From positions 1 through 7,239 of the forward strand of contig JBHIER010000166.1 in assembly GCA_046760705.1 (NCBI GenBank): a stretch of 7,239 nucleotides of DNA. Reading direction: 5' to 3'. Positions 1 to 6,078 of the stretch are shown here, in pieces. This DNA comes from JBHIER01 sp046760705 [NCBI: bacterium]. Its GTDB lineage: Bacteria; JBHIER01; G020348925. The translations under genes and the position numbers were made by a program. The notes below the pieces were generated by a model. It did not search any database, had not been told where the DNA came from, and saw only the letters and a list, made by a program, of their open reading frames with translations. Position 1 is the first letter of the stretch, and the number at the start of each line of letters is the position of its first letter.

Positions 1-9
1 TAACCGATA

Positions 10-37
10 CCTGCCCGCTTCGCAGCAGGCGGGCGGG
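10..37. repeat. GC-rich inverted repeat (hairpin)
   Basis: Bases 10-18 (CCTGCCCGC) pair with 29-37 (GCGGGCGGG) as a 9-bp stem with one G-T wobble around a 10-base loop. No T-run follows, so it is not a classical intrinsic terminator. It could be the tail end of an intergenic repeat or a 3' stabilising hairpin of a gene lying to the left. No gene is recognisable in bases 1-120: two frames are open to the left edge but stop at about 95 and 109, and neither resembles a known C-terminus. Confidence 0.55.
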
Positions 38-191
38 CTTGGTCACCGTCACCCTGACCCGGGCTTCTCCTGGCAATTGCAATGGCGGCAGATGAAAAAA
101 GCTGGCTAAAAAAGCAAACTTTTACGATGGAATAATATAGGGGGGGTTCCGGACAGACACTCTATTAAAATCGGACGATAAAACCCTTGAC

Positions 192-220
192 TTGTAAGAG
201 CGATTATTTTAATTTACAAT
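192..220 (+). promoter_or_regulatory. Candidate sigma70-type promoter for the ATPase gene
   Basis: TTGTAA (192-197) and TACAAT (215-220; five of six matches to TATAAT) are separated by 17 bases in an AT-rich stretch. An overlapping alternative -35, TTGACT (187-192), has the better box but its -10 at 17 bases (TAATTT) is poor. TTGTAA and TTACAA (214-219) are also inverted copies of each other, so a small operator is possible. The region 121-273 is far more AT-rich than the genes around it and contains nothing else recognisable. No Shine-Dalgarno sequence precedes the ATG at 274. Confidence 0.4.
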
Positions 221-273
221 GAAAATGGCATTTTTATAAAAGTACAATTTATGAAAGCATAATTTATGTAACT

Positions 274-1215
274 ATGGCCCTCGATATTTTAGGACGTCAG
301 AACCCCTGGTGGGTTGATGTAGGAAGCATCCGTGAAGACCCTTTGCTCAGGGAATTTGAGGATGCCTCCGTGAAATGGTATCCTGGTCTCTTGCATTCCT
401 TCAATCTGGCCGAGGATCTGGTGTACATAGTGCTCGGACCCCGCCAGGTGGGCAAAACCACTCTCTTTAAACTCCTTGTCAGGAAGCTCCTTTCGGAGAG
501 TGGGGTTTTCCCCAGGTGTATTCTCTATTTGAATTGTGAGGAACTCGGGTCTCAAACTCCTCAAGAGCTCTCTGAACACATTGAAAGCTACATCAATTGG
601 GTCAGAACTCAGTCTAACCACAGGCTTTATGTCATGATGGATGAAGCCACCTATGTGAAAGATTGGGAGAGGAGCGTGAAGATTGTGGCCGATAGGGGGC
701 TATTGAAAGGTGTGACCCTCATCGCCACAGGCTCCCACGCCGCTGGCCTTAGGAGAGGGGCTGAGAGACTCCCAGGAAGACGGGGCAGGGGCGAAGATCT
801 GGACCTGGCACTCCTGCCATTGAGCTTCAGGGAGTATCTGGTGGCTCGAAAGCCGGAATTAAAGGACAAATTGCCCCAATTTCCAGGCTGGGGCTTGAAT
901 GCTCTCTTTACGGCTGCCCAGGAGGTATCTCTCTATCGCGATTCTATCTCCCCGCTCTTTGAGGTCTACTTCAGAACCGGAGGATTCCCCCGCTCGATGA
1001 GGGATGAAGTCTCCTCCGGACATGTCAAACAAGATGTTTATAAACTTTACAAAGATGCCTTTGTCGGTGATCTGATAAGGCTCGGTAGAAGGGAGAGCCT
1101 CTTCAGGGAGCTTGCCCAATGGATAATCAATCACCGATCTCTCTTCTTCGATCGGGAAAAGAAGATCCTGGCCCTGCCCATAGAATATCTGTTGGCTCTT
1201 CTTGCAGGACATTAG
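274..1215 (+). CDS. AAA_14/DUF4143-type P-loop ATPase, C-terminally truncated
   Basis: ATP-binding protein of the AAA_14 plus DUF4143 architecture, a widespread family of unknown physiological role, often patchily distributed in thermophilic and uncultivated lineages. Visible features: the family-typical N-terminus RQNPWW (residues 8-13), Walker A GPRQVGKTT (55-63), Walker B ending MMDEA with D123/E124, a sensor-like ATGS (151-154), the PGRRGRGED...LLPLSFREY block (167-188) and FRTGGFPRSM (233-242). The C-terminal domain is reached (GDLIRLGRRE, 265-274), but the protein stops at 313 residues, whereas relatives are usually around 400 or longer. The last 25 residues do not look like the family. 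A different frame at 1131-1251 does, which suggests a frameshift. The start ATG at 274 fits the family N-terminus but has no ribosome binding site. Its stop lies 3 bases before the TPR gene. ATPase identity is secure; whether the protein is functional is doubtful. Confidence 0.8.
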   Translation: MALDILGRQNPWWVDVGSIREDPLLREFEDASVKWYPGLLHSFNLAEDLVYIVLGPRQVGKTTLFKLLVRKLLSESGVFPRCILYLNCEELGSQTPQELSEHIESYINWVRTQSNHRLYVMMDEATYVKDWERSVKIVADRGLLKGVTLIATGSHAAGLRRGAERLPGRRGRGEDLDLALLPLSFREYLVARKPELKDKLPQFPGWGLNALFTAAQEVSLYRDSISPLFEVYFRTGGFPRSMRDEVSSGHVKQDVYKLYKDAFVGDLIRLGRRESLFRELAQWIINHRSLFFDREKKILALPIEYLLALLAGH

Positions 1216-1251
1216 TATATGAGAAGTTCGAGGATGTTTTCTGTTGCCCTC
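1131..1251 (+). pseudogene. Out-of-frame C-terminal remnant of the ATPase
   Basis: In the frame one base behind the ATPase frame, the DNA reads SPIS (from 1131), later RISVGSSCRTLVYEKFEDVF, ending near 1251. This resembles the winged-helix-like part of AAA_14/DUF4143 proteins, where a short S-x-I-S segment is followed by a GS...TV..Y...LED.F pattern. The match begins where the in-frame protein stops looking like the family. A single indel near 1120-1140 would explain it. Beyond DVF the family resemblance is lost, so the remaining C-terminus appears deleted. The remnant overlaps the first codons of the TPR gene. Based on remembered family patterns, not an alignment. Confidence 0.4.
1206..1209 (+). 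promoter_or_regulatory. Ribosome binding site of the TPR gene
   Basis: AGGA lies 9 bases before the ATG at 1219 and within the last codons of the ATPase gene. It favours 1219 over the in-frame ATG at 1234, whose only purine-rich sequence is directly adjacent to the start. The position suggests translational coupling to the ATPase frame if both are still transcribed together. Confidence 0.45.
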
Positions 1252-4200
1252 AGCTTGTGGTTCATTCTCTCCGGGGTTACTGCCGAGCAAGCTATCAAGG
1301 AGGATGAACTCTTCGGTTTTGCCCAGAAACTGTACCGCGATGGCATTTACGACCTGGCCGCGGAGCAGTTCCGCCAGTTTCTGAGGGATCATCCGGAGAG
1401 CGACAGAGCGGGTGAGGCCCAGTTCATGGTGGGGGAGGCGCTCTATATGGCCGAGGAATACGCTTCGGCAGCGTCTGAGTTTCAGGTGTTTCTCGTTCAC
1501 TTTCCCTATCACCTCCGGGCCAGGGATGTCTGGTACCGCATGGCCCAGTGCCATCTTGCCCTGGAGCAATACGGGGAGGCCGGCAGGTCGTACCTTCGGT
1601 TTCAGAGCCGTTTTTCGATCGATAGCCGCGCTCCCGAGGCCCTCCTCCAAGCCGCCGGAGCTTTTTTACAGGTGAAAGACTTGGCCAGGGCCAGGCGCGC
1701 TCTGCACCTGTTCATGAAGGAATACCCACAGAGCGAGCCTCGGTGGAGAGCGAAACTCCTCCAGGCCCGATTGTACCAACTCTCAGCCGCCGCCGATTCC
1801 GCTCTGATCCTGCTGGATGAGGTGATCGCTGCTCAGGTGGAGGATCTGACAGCGAATGCTCTGTTTGAAAAAGGCAAACTGCTGAGGGAGATGGATCGGT
1901 ACGATGAAGCGGTTGAATCGTTCTCCCGGGTAATAGAGAAGTACGGTGGAAGTAAGATTGTTGACCAGGCTCAGTTTCAGCTCGGATTGGTGCACTATGA
2001 GCACGGAAACTATCGGGGGGCGATCCCACCTTTCGAAATTGTTGTGGACACCTATGCCCAGAGCAGATGGCACGGATCCGCTCAGCTCTATCTGGCTCAC
2101 GCTCTGCGCCAGGCTGGAGATGACTCCTCGGCCATCGATGCCTACAGGAAGTGTCTGGCCACCGGCCCTGACACGTGCCATCAGGAGGCGCAGTACGGGC
2201 TGGCGCTCTCCCTGGCCAATGTGGGCCGAACGTACGAAGCCCTGGAGGAGCTCGAAGATGTGCAGCGCAGGTTTCCTCAATCTGAACACGCGCCGCAAGC
2301 TGCCTTGAAGAGGGGAGATCTTCTTGTCCAGTTGGGCAATTATGAAGCGTCGGTGGGAATGTACAGGGCGTATATTCTTCATCATCCCGAAGTTGGCAAG
2401 TCGGGTCAGCTTCAGATGACGATCGGTGAGATTTATGAGAAGCGAATGCGTCGCTACCAGAGGGCGGCCGATGAGTATCACCGGGTTCTCATCGACTATC
2501 CCGATAGTCCTCTCACCTACGATGCGCAACTGGCCATCGGCCGATGTTACGAGCGGTTGGGTGACTTCAGCCGGGCCCGCTCCGCATACGAAGGTGTGGT
2601 GAGCAGAGACCCGAAGAGCCCCTTTGCCCAGAGGGCCAGGGAGCGGATCGACTGGATCGAAGAGTTTTGCGTCCAGGATCTAAAGGAGGCGACGGCCCAA
2701 CTCCTCTCCCTACTTGAGAGAGCACAGGCGGAAAAGGACGAAGATTTCACCTTTCTCATCGCCCAGGTGGCCTGCGAACAACTGAAGGACTTCGACCGCG
2801 CCGCCGGGATCATGGAGGGTTTCCTGTCGGAGTTTCCCGGGAGCCCGAGGGCGGCCGAAGCTCTGTTTCTGATGGCCCGCTCTTACGGGAGTTTGGCCCG
2901 AAAGGCCGCCTTCGAGGGCGACGACTCTTTGAGCGTCGTCAACTTTCAGAAGGCAGAGGATGGGTATCGCCGGCTGCGCGACGGATACCCTGACAGCCCG
3001 TGGGCCGATGATGCCGAGCTGTTTCTCATCGAGGCCGAATTCCGGTCGATCGCCCCTCAGGATTCGGCGATGGTTCGGAAAATGATCGACAGATACCAGA
3101 GCTTTCTCGATAGATATCCTGCCAGTGATCGATTGGCTGAGGTCCAACTTCGGCTTGGGGATGCCTTCATGGGGTTGGGCGATTGGGAGGGCCCGAGGGC
3201 CTGCGACGAGGCCATCGCCCATTTTGAAATGGTCTCAAAGAACAGCCCGGAAAGGGCGGAAGCGGCCCTGAAGATCGGCCTCTGCCATCAAGCCAACGGC
3301 CGGTTCGAGCTGGCCATGAACCACTTTGAGGAGGTCAAGAGTGGCTGCCCCGAGAGCTCCTTCGCCCTGGACGCGCAATTGGGAATGGCCCAGTGTTACA
3401 TCTCTCTCAATCAATATTCCAGAGCCATCGACACCTATCGGGCCATTGTGTACCGATACCCTCAGAGTCAACTGGCCCGTGAAGTGAGGATAGAGATGGG
3501 CGATCTGCTTGCTGAGACCGGCGATTTTGAAGAGGCGAGGGAATCGTACCAGCGCATTTTCGAGCAGGGGTATGATATTGCCCCGGATCTCCATTATAAG
3601 ATGGCCAAAATTCTCCATTCACTCGGTCAGATGGGCCGGGCTGTTGCCCAGTACGAGGCCTACCTGGAGGCCGATCCAGGGGGTGAACATGCGGCCGGGG
3701 CCTATTACGGGCTGGCCCGGGTTCAGGAGCAGATGGCACATCTTGAAGAGGCAGCCCGGGGTTATCGCCATCTCATCGAGGAGTATCCCACCAGCCCCTC
3801 CGTGGCAGAGGCAAAAGGGCGGCTGGCCGTAGTTCTGTTCAGCCTCGGCCGGTACGAAGAGGCTCGAGCTGCCTGTCTCGATGCACTGACAGCCCAGGTG
3901 GCCGACTCACTCCGAATCGAACTGGAGGCGAAGCTCATCCTGAGCTCCTATCGACTAAGAGATGTGGGCACGGCTGAGACGGAGTCCAAATCCTTTCGGA
4001 AAGCCCACCCGGATGAAGAGGACTATCTGGCTCAGTTCGAGCTTGAAAGGGGAAATTTCTATCTCTCGTCTCGAAAGGGACAGGACGCCCGGTTCGCTTT
4101 TAAGAGCCTCATAGACGACTATCCGGAGAGCCATTACGTCGATGATGCTCAGTTTGGGATCGGCATGGCCTATTTGGAGGAGGGGAATTACGAGAAGGCC

Positions 4201-4848
4201 GAAGAGGCTTTCCGCAGTTTGGTGCAAAACTATCCCCAGAGCGATCTGGTGCCGTCCGTCTATTTGAAATTGGGGAACATCTTTCACCTCCAGTTGAATT
4301 TCGACGATGCTGCTTACGCTTATCAGAAAGTGGTCGCTGATGACCGGGCCGGAGAGCTTGTCCCCACAGCCCTGTTCAACCTTGTCCGCACCTATGAGGC
4401 AGCCAATCGGCAGGAGCAGGCTCTCCAGGCGGCTCAGGACCTGGTGCGACGGTTTCCAGATTATGAAGACGCCCTCAGGGTCAGGATAAAGATCGGGTAT
4501 TTTCAGGTCGAGCTGGGCAATTACGCCCAGGCCATCAGCACCCTGGAAGGGGTTCTCCCAGAGGTTAATGCTGAGCAGGAGCCTGAGGTCCGGTACTGGA
4601 TCGGAGAATCCTATTACGATTCGGGCAAATTCGATTCCGCTCTCTTGGAATATCTGAAGGTGGCCTACCTCAGTCAGGCCGGCAGTATGTGGGCCGTCAC
4701 TGCGGAGTTTAAAGCCGGTCAGACGTACGAGCGTCTGGGCAGGATCGACGAGGCGAAGAGGCTCTACCAGCGGATGATCGAGCGGTACGGCACCGATTCC
4801 CAGTGGGGCAAAGCCGCCCAGGAGAGATTGAGGGAGCTGGAGAAGTAG
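1219..4848 (+). CDS. Large exported tetratricopeptide-repeat protein (1209 aa)
   Basis: An all-helical TPR solenoid, probably a periplasmic protein-protein interaction scaffold. The N-terminus has a signal peptide: basic MRSSRM, a hydrophobic core (FSVALSLWFILSG) and a plausible signal peptidase I site VTA|EQA after residue 22. There is no lipobox cysteine, no later membrane segment and no catalytic domain. From about residue 30 to the end (LRELEK) the sequence is built of roughly 35-40 residue units. I count about 28 unit boundaries marked by [YF]P-x-S-like loops (HPES, YPQS, FPQS, YPDS, FPGS, YPTS, YPES), each followed by a helix with A-Q/E-[FLY]-x-[LIM]-G-x-x-Y and a second helix rich in Y/A-x-A-[IA]-x-x-[YF]. 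This TPR_6 style is also seen in BamD and YbgF/CpoB-type envelope proteins, and very long versions occur in candidate phyla. GC content and codon use are uniform with no breaks, so it is the best-preserved gene in the window. It starts 3 bases after the ATPase stop. Partners are unknown; the region immediately downstream is rearranged, so original operon neighbours may have been lost. Confidence 0.93.
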   Translation: MRSSRMFSVALSLWFILSGVTAEQAIKEDELFGFAQKLYRDGIYDLAAEQFRQFLRDHPESDRAGEAQFMVGEALYMAEEYASAASEFQVFLVHFPYHLRARDVWYRMAQCHLALEQYGEAGRSYLRFQSRFSIDSRAPEALLQAAGAFLQVKDLARARRALHLFMKEYPQSEPRWRAKLLQARLYQLSAAADSALILLDEVIAAQVEDLTANALFEKGKLLREMDRYDEAVESFSRVIEKYGGSKIVDQAQFQLGLVHYEHGNYRGAIPPFEIVVDTYAQSRWHGSAQLYLAHALRQAGDDSSAIDAYRKCLATGPDTCHQEAQYGLALSLANVGRTYEALEELEDVQRRFPQSEHAPQAALKRGDLLVQLGNYEASVGMYRAYILHHPEVGKSGQLQMTIGEIYEKRMRRYQRAADEYHRVLIDYPDSPLTYDAQLAIGRCYERLGDFSRARSAYEGVVSRDPKSPFAQRARERIDWIEEFCVQDLKEATAQLLSLLERAQAEKDEDFTFLIAQVACEQLKDFDRAAGIMEGFLSEFPGSPRAAEALFLMARSYGSLARKAAFEGDDSLSVVNFQKAEDGYRRLRDGYPDSPWADDAELFLIEAEFRSIAPQDSAMVRKMIDRYQSFLDRYPASDRLAEVQLRLGDAFMGLGDWEGPRACDEAIAHFEMVSKNSPERAEAALKIGLCHQANGRFELAMNHFEEVKSGCPESSFALDAQLGMAQCYISLNQYSRAIDTYRAIVYRYPQSQLAREVRIEMGDLLAETGDFEEARESYQRIFEQGYDIAPDLHYKMAKILHSLGQMGRAVAQYEAYLEADPGGEHAAGAYYGLARVQEQMAHLEEAARGYRHLIEEYPTSPSVAEAKGRLAVVLFSLGRYEEARAACLDALTAQVADSLRIELEAKLILSSYRLRDVGTAETESKSFRKAHPDEEDYLAQFELERGNFYLSSRKGQDARFAFKSLIDDYPESHYVDDAQFGIGMAYLEEGNYEKAEEAFRSLVQNYPQSDLVPSVYLKLGNIFHLQLNFDDAAYAYQKVVADDRAGELVPTALFNLVRTYEAANRQEQALQAAQDLVRRFPDYEDALRVRIKIGYFQVELGNYAQAISTLEGVLPEVNAEQEPEVRYWIGESYYDSGKFDSALLEYLKVAYLSQAGSMWAVTAEFKAGQTYERLGRIDEAKRLYQRMIERYGTDSQWGKAAQERLRELEK

Positions 4849-4913
4849 GCCCAAATGGTGCAGGCAAAACGACATTTGCCCGTGAGTTTCTACCGAACGA
4901 AGCTGGCTGTCCT
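4848..4913 (+). pseudogene. Zeta-toxin-like P-loop N-terminal fragment
   Basis: Reading from the last base of the TPR stop codon, the frame gives GPNGAGKTTFAREFLPNEAG followed by CP. That is the Walker A region typical of zeta-toxin/AAA_33 kinases (family pattern GPNGAGKTTFAREFLP.E). The upstream beta strand, the start codon and everything after the first helix are missing. The remaining catalytic part (the F.NAD...IAAGLSP type segment) is replaced by an unrelated sequence. With about 22 residues left it cannot be active. It is joined to the TPR stop with no spacer. Confidence 0.65.
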
Positions 4914-5466
4914 GTTCCAAAAGATCCACAACTCCTGCGGCTGCTCGACGAAGTGGATGCCGCAATAGCCCGTGTGAACAAGGGAACCTACAGCTTACGC
5001 GAAACCTGCCAGGAACCGATTGAACCAGAGCGCCTCATAGCCAATCCGCTCGTTCAACTCTGTCTCGATCACATGAGCCCGGCCCAGCAACGGGCGCTTG
5101 AACTGGATTTGGAACTGGCGTCAGAAATTCAGACAGCTTTGCTTGCCCAGCGCAGCTTACGGGATGCGGGCTGGGAGACAGCGTACCATCCGGTCAGTGG
5201 GGACTATTGCGATCTCCTGAGCCACGGAGGCGATCTCTACTTCACAGTTGGAGATGGCACCGGCAAGGGAGTTGCAGCATCGATGCTGATGGCGCACCTG
5301 CATGCCTCGTTCCGCACACTCGTTTCTCTCGAGCTGCCTCTTGATCAAGTGGTTGAGCGGGCAAGCAGCATGTTCTGTCAAAGCACGCTGCCGAGTTGCT
5401 TCGCAACTTTGGTGTGTGGCAAGGCCAGCAGCACAGGGGAGATTGAAGTCTGCAATGCCGGACACG
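4914..5466 (+). pseudogene. DksA-like zinc finger / SpoIIE-type PP2C phosphatase remnant
   Basis: The first part (4923-5130) resembles the DksA/TraR-type module LLRLLDEVDAAIARVNKGTY...CQEPIEPERL...LCLDH. The second (about 5131-5465) is a PPM/SpoIIE-like serine phosphatase: metal-binding SGDYCD (D at 5202), GDGTGKGVAAS (from 5250), the helix MLMAHLHASFRTL, FATLVCG and CNAGH (ending 5465). This domain pair is known as a signalling protein in several phyla. Three defects are visible. The first zinc-finger cysteine is Arg (CGC at 4998-5000, one transition from TGC). About five residues seem missing between AYH and PVSGDY. The C-terminal portion with the last metal-binding aspartate is gone, replaced after CNAGH by a repeat and a stop at 5493-5495. 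No start codon or ribosome binding site of its own is present. The frame is otherwise open, so decay is recent or the fragment was captured. Confidence 0.75.
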
Positions 5467-5474
5467 TGAAACGA

Positions 5475-5513
5475 CGAAGCAATCTTCAGATTTAGAGCCA
5501 AGAGATTGCTTCG
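5475..5513. repeat. Intergenic inverted repeat that truncates the phosphatase frame
   Basis: CGAAGCAATCT (5475-5485) pairs perfectly with AGATTGCTTCG (5503-5513), leaving a loop of about 17 bases; a wobble pair extends it. The arm is the kind of GAAGCAATCTC/GAGATTGCTTC palindrome dispersed between genes in several environmental genomes. Phosphatase similarity ends at 5465, ten bases before the left arm. The element supplies the stop codon and the foreign tail VKRRSNLQI. The sequence following (to about 5577), ending in CTCGGAATGACAAAA, also has the character of this repeat family. No gene is visible from 5496 to 5679. Confidence 0.6.
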
Positions 5514-5582
5514 CGGAGCTGGCCATGACATTGAGCTAAGCATCGAGTCGGATGGTCTCCACTCGGAATGACAAAAAATGGG

Positions 5583-5611
5583 TTCGGGTGGGAATTGCAT
5601 TCCTACTCGAA
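5583..5611. repeat. 13-bp hairpin repeat
   Basis: TTCGGGTGGGAAT (5583-5595) pairs with ATTCCTACTCGAA (5599-5611) over 13 bp, with two G-T wobbles and a 3-base loop TGC. The two wobbles are compensating-style differences, which suggests an ancient symmetrical palindrome rather than chance. No T-run follows, so it is unlikely to be an intrinsic terminator. It lies 69 bases upstream of the next gene and could end up in its 5' untranslated leader. Confidence 0.6.
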
Positions 5612-5667
5612 AGATTGGGACCTATTCTATTTTTGGGGCAGGATTACAACTCACACCGCAGCAGAAC

Positions 5668-5673
5668 AGGAGG
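5668..5673 (+). promoter_or_regulatory. Strong Shine-Dalgarno deciding the start at 5680
   Basis: AGGAGG is placed 6 bases before the ATG at 5680. The earlier in-frame ATG at 5578 lies inside the repeat block and has no comparable site, so 5680 is preferred. Confidence 0.75.
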
Positions 5674-5679
5674 ATTGGA

Positions 5680-6078
5680 ATGCCGGCGGGTGATGCGCAA
5701 AGAACATGGTTCCCAGAGATGATTGAGCTCCTGCAGGAGAAATGGAACTCTTCAATGTCTTGGGAGGAATTGATCGAGCTCCGGAATCACTTGGATAGCA
5801 TTCTCCAGACAATTCGAACTGAAAGAAATATTCTGCCCCCTATGATGTGGTGCCCGCGGTGTAAAAAGAGGCACCGGTCAGCGCCTCCGAAAGTCTCTGT
5901 CCGGGCTACAATATTTGCACTCGGACGTTTTGGAATCGTAGCGGAACCTGAGGTCAAAACGTTGGAGAAAGGCTGGAAGAAATACAGCAGAGAGCATGAC
6001 CTTGATATGTACGGAAAAAGAAAATACGTCATAACAAATGTATGCGGCGCTGCTACTCAAAAAACTACAAAGGAGTGA
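5680..6078 (+). CDS. Small hypothetical protein with CPxC zinc-knuckle-like motif (132 aa)
   Basis: Cytoplasmic protein, no signal peptide or membrane segment. Residues 1-50 are helical and acidic/amphipathic (WFPEMIELLQEKW, then SWEELIELRNHLDSILQTIR). Next comes MMWCPRCKKRH (about residues 54-64), a single CPxC pair followed by His that could contribute to metal binding but is not a complete four-ligand finger. Then VSVRATIFALGRFGIV, a hydrophobic helix-turn-helix-sized segment, and a basic stretch EKGWKKYSREHDLDMYG. I believe similar proteins of about 120-130 residues exist as conserved hypotheticals in environmental bacteria, but I know no assigned function. A single-stranded nucleic-acid or regulatory role is only a guess. 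Frame, ribosome binding site and conserved-looking core support a real gene. The last 20 residues or so (after YGKRK) look unlike the rest and overlap the next remnant, so the native C-terminus may be altered. Confidence 0.7.
   Translation: MPAGDAQRTWFPEMIELLQEKWNSSMSWEELIELRNHLDSILQTIRTERNILPPMMWCPRCKKRHRSAPPKVSVRATIFALGRFGIVAEPEVKTLEKGWKKYSREHDLDMYGKRKYVITNVCGAATQKTTKE

Noticed and set aside
859-1650. 263-codon minus-strand frame spanning the ATPase/TPR boundary
   Set aside because: It overlaps two recognisable plus-strand genes, and its product resembles nothing.
274-4848. ATPase plus TPR gene as a novel two-gene defence or secretion system
   Set aside because: The pair is adjacent by only 3 bases, but the ATPase is truncated where the TPR gene begins. 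The adjacency is therefore better explained by rearrangement, and no effector domain is present.
3955-4965. 336-codon open frame on the minus strand across the 3' end of the TPR gene
   Set aside because: It is antisense to a clearly real TPR gene. Its length comes from the TPR codon pattern and its translation shows no domain or plausible start.
4803-5495. Treating the whole 230-codon frame as one functional gene
   Set aside because: The first 15 residues are out-of-frame TPR coding sequence. The rest is a P-loop fragment joined to a phosphatase missing its end, with no ribosome binding site.
5475-5513. Intrinsic terminator for the upstream frame
   Set aside because: The stem is followed by CGGAGCTGGCC rather than a T-run, and the loop is long. 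A dispersed repeat fits better.
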